Shown here: positions 6,746 to 13,000 of the stretch, piece after piece
Numbering within the stretch: position 1 is the first letter of the stretch
Layout: every line of letters starts with the position of its first letter
Program-made: the position numbers and the translations under genes
NCBI GenBank assembly: GCA_018303315.1
Contig: JAGVYJ010000010.1
Location: 1-13,898, forward strand
Reading direction: 5' to 3'
Source: Candidatus Woesearchaeota archaeon
GTDB lineage: Archaea; Nanobdellota; Nanobdellia; Woesearchaeales; JAGVYJ01
DNA: 13,898 nucleotides
Notes under the pieces: model-generated
What the model was told of the DNA's origin: nothing
Seen by the model: only the letters and a program-made list of their open reading frames with translations
The model's database searches: none

Positions 6746-7366
6746 ATGGAGTCTTTATGCGCGAAGTGCGCCAGGCGGGGCACTGACTGCTGCTCAGGCG
6801 AGGGTTACGGGACAACTGTAACACTTGAAGAAGCTGAAATAATTAGCAGGCATACAGGAAAGCATGCATCCGAGTTCACTGAATTCAGCAGGGACATGGA
6901 GCTTGCTGACGGAATGCCCCTAGCTGCATTCCCCAACCTGATATTTGTCTCGCACAAAGAAAAAAGGACTCTGCCCCTCGCTACAAAAAATGGAAACCGC
7001 CTGATGCTGAAAAAAGTGAACATTGATGGAAGACCAAGCTGCATCTTCCTGGGGCCAAAAGGCTGCACGATTCCAGAAGTAAGACCCAAGTACTGCAGGT
7101 TTTATCCCTTCTGGCTTTTCGAGGACAGGCAGGGGGAAATCCAGCTGTTCCTTAACAAGTGCGGCTCAAGGGAAGATGAGAACTGTCTGATAATACAAAC
7201 CTATTTCGATGACGAGGGCCATGAGCGGCAGCTTAATGCTGTCGGGGAAACAGAAAAAGGACTGAAGGAGCTGGGAAAGGCCTACATATCGGAGCTTAAA
7301 CAATACTCCGGGGATATCGAAGAACTGGAGAAAGGGAAAAGCCTTAGTGAACTGCGGAATAACTGA
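6746..7366 (+). CDS. YkgJ-family cysteine cluster protein
   Basis: A 206-residue protein with the spaced cysteines of the YkgJ/CxxCxxCC family. CAKC at residues 5-8 and CC at 15-16 open the protein. A later block contains PSCIFLGPKGCTIPEVRPKYCRFYPFW, with the characteristic RPxxCRxYPF signature. The cysteines are thought to bind zinc or an iron-sulfur cluster. The biochemical role of the family is not established. It is soluble, with no signal peptide, and ends in a charged helical tail (EELEKGKSLSELRNN). It is transcribed away from the pilin-like operon across a 90-base divergent region, so shared control is possible but unproven. Confidence 0.88.
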   Translation: MESLCAKCARRGTDCCSGEGYGTTVTLEEAEIISRHTGKHASEFTEFSRDMELADGMPLAAFPNLIFVSHKEKRTLPLATKNGNRLMLKKVNIDGRPSCIFLGPKGCTIPEVRPKYCRFYPFWLFEDRQGEIQLFLNKCGSREDENCLIIQTYFDDEGHERQLNAVGETEKGLKELGKAYISELKQYSGDIEELEKGKSLSELRNN

Positions 7367-7398
7367 GCAGATTACCTCTTAAAGGATGGAAAGAAAAT

Positions 7399-7521
7399 AT
7401 GACAAAGATAACACGGAAGAAAAATCATCTTGCAGAGCTGTTCGGCTTCGGAAGAAATGCAAAGATTAGCAAAAGAGAATTTGCCAATACAGGAAGGCTT
7501 CTGGAAATTCCCAAACTCTGA
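7399..7521 (+). CDS. Possible 40-residue basic small protein
   Basis: A short reading frame in the 211-base gap between the YkgJ-family gene and the end of the hydrolase gene. It runs from ATG (7399) to TGA (7519-7521) and encodes a basic, protein-like peptide containing KKNHLAELFGFGRNAKISKR and ending GRLLEIPKL. AGGATGG about ten bases upstream of the ATG could serve as a ribosome binding site. The composition (LFGFGRN, KISKREF) looks less random than a shadow frame would, but no family is recognised. An overlapping 27-codon frame begins at 7386. The remaining stretches of the gap, 7367-7398 and 7522-7577, hold nothing I can name. Confidence 0.35.
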   Translation: MTKITRKKNHLAELFGFGRNAKISKREFANTGRLLEIPKL

Positions 7522-7577
7522 GCATGAAATTTGTCACAGGAGAGAGTGTTGCTAAAGCAAGACCGAGGTTGCAATGC

Positions 7578-8795
7578 CTAAGTGCCGTGCTGCCAGCTTT
7601 CCAGGTATTTCTTCTGCTCTGCAGTAAGGGAATCCTTCCTGATGCCCATAGCCTCGAGAGCAATTTTTGCAATCTCGTCGTCTATCTCCACGGGCAATGT
7701 ATGCACTTTAGGCGCCAACTTGTTTTTGACAAGGTATTCCACTGCCATTGCCTGGCCGCAGAATGACAAAGACATGACAGCGCTTGGGTGCCCTTCTGCA
7801 GCGGCAAGGTTTATCAGCCTGCCTTCACCGCCCACGAATATCTTCTTCCCGGAGAGAACGTATTCATCCAGGAAGGGCCTGACTTTTTTTCTTGAAGAAC
7901 TTGCCTTCCCAAGGCCTGCAAGATCAATCTCAATATCAAAATGCCCGGCATTGAAGAGCATGGCCCTGTCCTTCATTGCCTTCATATGCGCAAGGGTTAT
8001 TGCATGCCTGCCGCCGGTGACTGAAACAAAGATGTCGCCAAGCCGTTCAGCCTCTGACATCGGCATAACCCTGAAGCCGTCGAGGACAGCCTGCAAGGCA
8101 CGGACGCCAAGCCCTTTTGCCCTTAATGCCACGCCCTTTCCGCAGCTTCCATAACCAGCAACCACTAGGGTTTTTCCTGCAAAAAGGACATTGCTTGCGC
8201 GGAGGATGCCGTCGATTGTGCTCTGGCCGGTGCCATAATAATTGTCAACGAGATGCTTAGTCTTATTGTCGTTTACAGCAATTATCGGGTATTTCAGGGC
8301 TTTGTCCCTTTCCATTGCCTTGAGCCTGATAATACCGGTGGTGGTCTCCTCAGCCCCGCCAATGATTTCCTTAATCATGCCAGAATGCTTAGTATGTATT
8401 TCTGTAACCAAATCGCAGCCATCATCTATCGTGATTTGAGGCCTGAAGTCTATGACCTTGTTGAGGAACCTGTAATAATCGGCTTTTGTCTCTCCCTTGT
8501 ATGCAAAAACGCTGACCCCTTCCTCTGCCAGGGCTGCAGCGACATCATCCTGCGTGGAAAGCGGATTGCAGCCAGTTATGGCAACCTGCGCCCCACCAGC
8601 CATTAAGGTTCGGACAAGCACTGCCGTCTCCTTGGTCACGTGCAGGGCCATCCCAACCCTTATGCCTTTAAGGGGCTTTTCCCTTGCAAAGCGCTCCCTG
8701 ATTTTAAGCAGGGCTGCCATCTCCAGCTCGGCAAACTCAATGTTGCTCCTCCCCTGCTTTGCAAGCGATTTATCCTTCACTATTGATTCCGGCAT
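7578..8795 (-). CDS. ahcY: S-adenosylhomocysteine hydrolase with an internal deletion in the NAD fold
   Basis: A 405-residue adenosylhomocysteinase, which splits S-adenosylhomocysteine into adenosine and homocysteine after methyl transfer. Family signatures are present in order: LHVTKETAVL (51-60), GCNPLSTQDDVAAAL (75-89), IDDGCDL (123-129), GAEETTTG (147-154), AVNDNKTKHLVDNYYGTGQS (173-192, with the catalytic lysine and Asp-Asn pair), GYGSCGKG (214-221), NAGHFDIEID (282-291) and GEGRLINLAAAEGHPS (323-338). Between RAKGLG (225-230) and VRALQAVLDGF (231-241) the usual V-I-V-T-E-V-D-P strand is missing, about ten residues. This removes the acidic residue that holds the NAD ribose. The frame stays open. 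The ATG at 8795 overlaps the upstream HAD stop by one base, with GGAG upstream. Family identity is certain, activity doubtful unless the gap is a sequence error. Confidence 0.95.
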   Translation of the reverse strand: MPESIVKDKSLAKQGRSNIEFAELEMAALLKIRERFAREKPLKGIRVGMALHVTKETAVLVRTLMAGGAQVAITGCNPLSTQDDVAAALAEEGVSVFAYKGETKADYYRFLNKVIDFRPQITIDDGCDLVTEIHTKHSGMIKEIIGGAEETTTGIIRLKAMERDKALKYPIIAVNDNKTKHLVDNYYGTGQSTIDGILRASNVLFAGKTLVVAGYGSCGKGVALRAKGLGVRALQAVLDGFRVMPMSEAERLGDIFVSVTGGRHAITLAHMKAMKDRAMLFNAGHFDIEIDLAGLGKASSSRKKVRPFLDEYVLSGKKIFVGGEGRLINLAAAEGHPSAVMSLSFCGQAMAVEYLVKNKLAPKVHTLPVEIDDEIAKIALEAMGIRKDSLTAEQKKYLESWQHGT

Positions 8796-9398
8796 TATTC
8801 TCCAAGTGCTTTTATTTTTTCAACATCCAGCTGTCCAAGGGATTTTATCTCCATAGAGGCAGCGGAAAAGTCCTGGTATTTATTAAATTTGGTTCTCAGG
8901 CCTATGCTGTGCATGCCGCACTGTTTGGCGCCCTGTATGCCGTACATGCCATCCTCGATTACCAGGGCGTGCCCGGGCTTTATGCCAAGCTCATGGCAGA
9001 CCTTCCTGAACATCTCAGGCGAGGGCTTTGGATTTTTCACGTCGTCAAGCGTGACAATACTGTCAAAATGGGGCGTTGGAGGTAACGGCAAGCCTGAAGC
9101 CATGCTTCTTAAGGGCTTTGACAAGCTCAACAGCGCCTTTGACAGGCTTTACATCTTTGAGGAGGGCGTGAAAGAGCTGATGCTTCCTTGCTGCAATACT
9201 GGCTGTGTCAGCCCTGACATTATAGCGCTCTGCAAACCTGGCAACAGTCTTCTCAGTTGGAATGCCCATCATCCTTGCATAATAGTCAAGCTCAGGCTTT
9301 ACTCCATAGGGGGCGAAGGCCTTGGTGTAGCTTTGCCAGTGCAAGGGCAAAGTGTCTGCCAGAACCCCGTCCAGGTCAAAGATGACCAGCTTTATCAT
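8795..9398 (-). pseudogene. HAD-superfamily phosphatase/phosphoglucomutase-like gene, frameshifted by an internal deletion
   Basis: Two overlapping minus-strand frames together give a beta-phosphoglucomutase-type HAD hydrolase. The first (9398 to about 9070) has motif I FDLDGVLADT (7-16), the cap domain and motif II region LAVTSNAP. The second (about 9070 to 8795) continues HFDSIVTLDDVKNPKPSPEMF with the motif III lysine, then motif IV VIEDGMYGIQGAK. Relatives carry about 17 residues between SNAP and HFD, forming a helix. Here they are missing and the frame shifts, so the gene seems to have lost about 50 bases near 9069-9072. Simple slippage would not restore a normal protein. The ATG at 9398 lies just under a TATA box and the gene leads into ahcY, whose ATG overlaps its stop. 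This is either a true pseudogene or an assembly defect. The substrate is unknown. Confidence 0.8.
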
Positions 9399-9421
9399 TT
9401 ACGACAATGGAAAGCCCAGAC

Positions 9422-9430
9422 TATTTATAA
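9422..9430 (-). promoter_or_regulatory. TATA box of the HAD-ahcY operon
   Basis: The reverse strand reads CTTATAAATAG, centred about 28 bases upstream of the ATG at 9398, predicting a leaderless transcript for the HAD gene and read-through to ahcY. Confidence 0.6.
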
Positions 9431-9476
9431 GTATGCTTGGAAGCTGCTGAATTGAAGGCAAAAGCCAGTGAATTTC

Positions 9477-9491
9477 TGTTGATTATCAACA
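9477..9491. promoter_or_regulatory. Perfect 15-base palindrome, candidate operator 1
   Basis: TGTTGATTATCAACA has seven-base perfect arms about a central T. It lies between the divergent HAD promoter and the first TATA box toward the surface-protein operon. The same 15-mer recurs (opposite strand) at 10540-10554 inside the surface-protein gene. Confidence 0.55.
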
Positions 9492-9493
9492 AC

Positions 9494-9531
9494 AAAGATT
9501 TATATATCAACTTGTGTTAAATTATTTAACA
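9494..9531 (+). promoter_or_regulatory. Promoter copy 1: TATA box plus 17-base palindrome
   Basis: AAAGATTTATATAT (TATA core 9499-9507) is followed by TGTTAAATTATTTAACA (9515-9531), a perfect palindrome with eight-base arms that would cover the predicted start near 9529. A 12-codon frame beginning at the ATG at 9537 (MNYLLLPKKIYK) follows and ends at 9575. It may be a leader peptide or chance. Confidence 0.5.
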
Positions 9532-9559
9532 AATAAATGAATTACTTACTATTGCCTAA

Positions 9560-9600
9560 AAAGATTTATAAATAAGAAAATTCTGTTAAACTATTTAACA
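9560..9600 (+). promoter_or_regulatory. Promoter copy 2: TATA box plus palindrome, proximal promoter of the surface-protein operon
   Basis: AAAGATTTATAAAT (TATA core 9565-9574) is followed by TGTTAAACTATTTAACA (9584-9600), nearly the same palindrome as copy 1, offset by about 66-69 bases. The predicted start is near 9595, inside the palindrome, so a bound protein would block initiation. The element ends directly at ATGATG (9601), which opens only a four-codon frame. Confidence 0.55.
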
Positions 9601-9617
9601 ATGATGCGCTGGTAATC

Positions 9618-10097
9618 TTGGAAATCAGGCAACTGGACAAAGTCAGGGAACTCCTGAATCAGCACTTTGGCATAGTAGACCTTATTCTGCTGGACAACAG
9701 GCTCTTCCTGGTTGTAGCTGCTGAGAGCCGTGGCCTTGTCCAGCAGGTTTCAGAGCTGACCGGGCTGCCTGCAGTTGCGTTGCGCTTCAACCAGCTAACA
9801 AGTGAACAGCATAGGGCCTTTAAGTGCAAAGGGGTAAGCCTTATCCTTAACCTTGACAGCAGGCCCTATGTCCTGTTCACATATACCTTGCACCATCTTC
9901 CTTACAAGGACAAAATCAGGTTTTACTATGCCCTGAAAGGCAGGGACGGTAAGTCAGGCATGCTGGCAGAGACAAAAAGCCGGCAGCTGGCAAAAGGGGT
10001 GCTGGCAGTCCAGCCTGAGCACCAGGCATCAGTTGAAGAGTTCCTGAAGTTCTGGAAATGCAGCTACACACGCGAGGAGGTGAGGCTGCTGAGATGA
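9618..10097 (+). CDS. Conserved-looking hypothetical protein, 159 residues, coupled to the surface protein
   Basis: A soluble, mixed alpha/beta protein beginning (M)EIRQLDKVRELLNQHFG. The most distinctive part is the middle, LHHLPYKDKIRFYYALKGRD (residues 92-111), followed by GKSGMLAETKSRQLAKGVLAV. A C-terminal segment reads EEFLKFWKCSYTREEV. I recall unnamed DPANN proteins with the same YYALKGRDGKSG phrase, but no function. No membrane segment or signal peptide is visible. The start is TTG at 9618. The ATGs at 9601 and 9604 are out of frame and stop after four or three codons, and no in-frame ATG exists before the promoter. CTG at 9609 is another option. The stop overlaps the next gene's ATG (ATGA), so both are made from one transcript. 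A role in regulating or handling the surface protein is possible but unproven. Confidence 0.7.
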   Translation: MEIRQLDKVRELLNQHFGIVDLILLDNRLFLVVAAESRGLVQQVSELTGLPAVALRFNQLTSEQHRAFKCKGVSLILNLDSRPYVLFTYTLHHLPYKDKIRFYYALKGRDGKSGMLAETKSRQLAKGVLAVQPEHQASVEEFLKFWKCSYTREEVRLLR

Positions 10098-13000
10098 CAG
10101 ACAAGATAGAGCAGTGGCCTACTCCTGATAGCAGGGACAGGAAATCCCGGGAGCATAACCAGCTTGTAATCCAGCAGCTGATGATACTTTTCCTCATACT
10201 GGCAGGCATAGGTTTCGTCAACCTTTTCTATTATGAAAACAATGTCATAGGATTCGCTGTGAGGGGGGACTTAGCAGAGAAAAGCATTGCAGTTGAGAGC
10301 ACGTTCTATGGCAACACAAGCAATATTGTAAGCATCGGTGGGGCTCAAGAGCTGGTTGGGCTGAAGATATCAGGCTATTACACCGGACAGGGGAATGCAA
10401 GGGTATACTTGAGGCAGCCGGACGGCAGGAGAAAGATATTTGACAATACAGACAGAAGCCTGAACCTGTTCTCCTCGCCGATAACAGCCCATGCTGTGTC
10501 AGATATAGAGAGCCAGCAGGTTGATATTTCGGATGATTCTGTTGATAATCAACAGAATCCTGCCAGGGCAATTACCCTGCTCACCAGGACGGAAACAGTT
10601 TCTCCTACGGAGACCGGGATAGAGGTCCATGACACCATGTTCAACTTCAATGCCATGCCTGACAGGCTCTGCACAAGGCACCAGATATTCTCAGAAGAGA
10701 GCGCTGCAAACCAGAGGTTCTGCTACGGAAGCCAGGAATGCTGCAGCCTCGGCCTTGAAGAATATGTGCAGGGAAGCAGCTGGAATGACACGCTGCCAGT
10801 CAGGTATGGAGAGAACGGCATGATATCCCAGCACAACCTTGTGAGCACGCAGATTGTCTATTATAATCCTGACGAAACCGAGCAAAGCCTGGTGCTTTCA
10901 GGCTTCGGCTACACCTCAATAGCCTTCGCCCCGGAGGTTACGACAGGCACTGCCTTCAGTTCAGCGTGCATAGAGACATGCATTCTCAGCCATGTAACGC
11001 AGGACAGGCTTGAGCTGGAAATCGAGCTTGACGGCAATGTAAGGCTGCATATCACCAATATCTCATACCAGTACATAAGGAATGACTCAGCGGAAGCTGT
11101 CCCCGTGGAATCTGCCGCGGAAGCAGAGCCTGGAATTCCTGCTGGCCTGAGCCAGGGCCTTGCTGAGATAGGAAAGCCGGTGAAGTGGACCAGAAAAGTT
11201 ACGTTCCTGGATGACAGCCAGAGGATTGTGGAGATTCCTGAGCAAACCCTGAATATCAGCGTAGCCAGTGTGGTAAACGAGACCGCGCAAAGCATATCAG
11301 CGGAGAAACTTTCAGTTAATCACAAAGGAAGGAAGAAGTCTGTTGACGAGTTTGTGCGTGACAGGAGAATCGAAATTCTTGAGCAGAAACTCAGGCACAA
11401 CAGCTCTTTTGAAGTTTTGACCGAGCTGAGCCAGCTGCAGGCAGAAAGGCTGGGAAGAGTAGGAATTGCCGCAGCTGAACAAAACGGCACTTTCCTGGAA
11501 ATCAGCGAGAATGTGAGCGGGGCAGAGGTCGAGTATTTCACCGAGGGGCCCAGGGGGGATGAAGTTGTGCTGAGCGACATGCGAAAGCAGGTGAAAGTTA
11601 TTGGTGAGCTTCCGTTTGAGAACGTGCTGACTTACACAAACATAACAGAAGCCCTTGGGAAACAGGTAAAATTGCTCTGGCTCGATAACGGGACATGGAA
11701 AGATGTCACGCATGATTCCAGGTTTAACCTTACGCTGAAAGACCTTAACAACAACAGCCTTGTGGATTTTGTTGAATGGATTACACCTCACCTGAGCAAT
11801 GAGACCTTTGAGGTGAGCATTACCGTGCTGAATCCTGTCACCTACCTCAGGGATGGCGATACATGGACAGTGCAGTTTGATACCGTTGGAAAGGCCAATC
11901 TTACAATAAACAGCACTAATGCTGACTTTGCAGAGGAGCTGATTCCTATGTCGCAGGCTGTCATGGACTTCACTTCGCTGAAGTGCGGTGATTCAGTGAA
12001 GAATGATGAGATTATAGTGATTGACCAGAATAATGCCGAATATGATTATGCAGCCATTCAAAACATGTCAATCAGGCCAGTCCAGTTCAGGGTTGCAAAT
12101 TACTCATGCAATGAGACAAGTTATTTCACAACAGTTGTGCATGAGGCAGGCTATGCAACACTCATGTTTACATTCGGGGAGGAGTCTGCATTTGCGTATG
12201 ACCCAAGCCCTCCTGTTGCAAATGCCAGTGCAGTGCCCGGAATCTACATAACTAACACAACAAACCTGTTCGGCTATGCCAATTTCAGCGATGCTGACGG
12301 TGACCTGGAGAATGGCTCATTGTTTAAGTGGTACAGGAATGGCCAGGAGATGATTTTGAATGGCAGCGTCGCTTACTGGCATTTCGAGGAAAGCAACAGC
12401 ACGCACACGAATGACAGCAGCGGGTTTGGAAATACCGGAAATGTAAGCCAGGCCATAAGGGTTAAGGGAATTGTCGGCGATGCCTTCAGCTTTGACGGCA
12501 ACGGCGACAGCATAAATGTAAGCGACAGCGACAGTCTTGACATGACCACTAACTTCACAATCATGGCCTGGATAAACTCAAACAGCGCCTGCAACGGAGT
12601 TGACTGCGAGATAGTGTTCAAGAGAAGCAGCGCCAGCGGCGCCAATTACCAGTTCCTGATACGAAACGGCCACTTGGCCTATTACAATGGTGCCGTGGTT
12701 GCTGAAGACGACGACAGTACTAATTATAATATCCGGCTTGGCGTTTGGCAGCACGTCGCAGTGGTTCATGACGTTTCCAACCAGACAGTCCATTTCTACA
12801 GGGATGGCAGCCGCCAGAGCTCGGTTGCCGGCATTGCAATCGGAGACTACCTGGCCAGCGGCCTGTGGATTGGCAGCGATGACACCGGCTATGGCTTCGA
12901 GTTCAACGGATTAATTGACGAGGTCTCAATCATCAATAGAACATTAAGTGATGAAGAAGTCAAGCAGCACTACCTCAGGGCCTACTACGACGAGTCACCG

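Noticed and set aside
7582..8154. Plus-strand open frame of 190 codons
   Set aside because: It lies antisense to S-adenosylhomocysteine hydrolase, which shows clear family motifs. The plus-strand product has no recognisable features.
9055..9090. Programmed frameshift in the HAD gene
   Set aside because: There is no slippery run, and a frame change alone would still leave a whole helix missing, so a deletion explains it better.
8889..9455. Plus-strand open frame of 188 codons across the HAD gene
   Set aside because: It is opposite the HAD motifs and has a Cys/Pro/Ser-rich, shadow-like composition.
10535..10559. Palindrome as a transcription terminator
   Set aside because: No T-run follows the hairpin, and it lies early in a long, intact reading frame.
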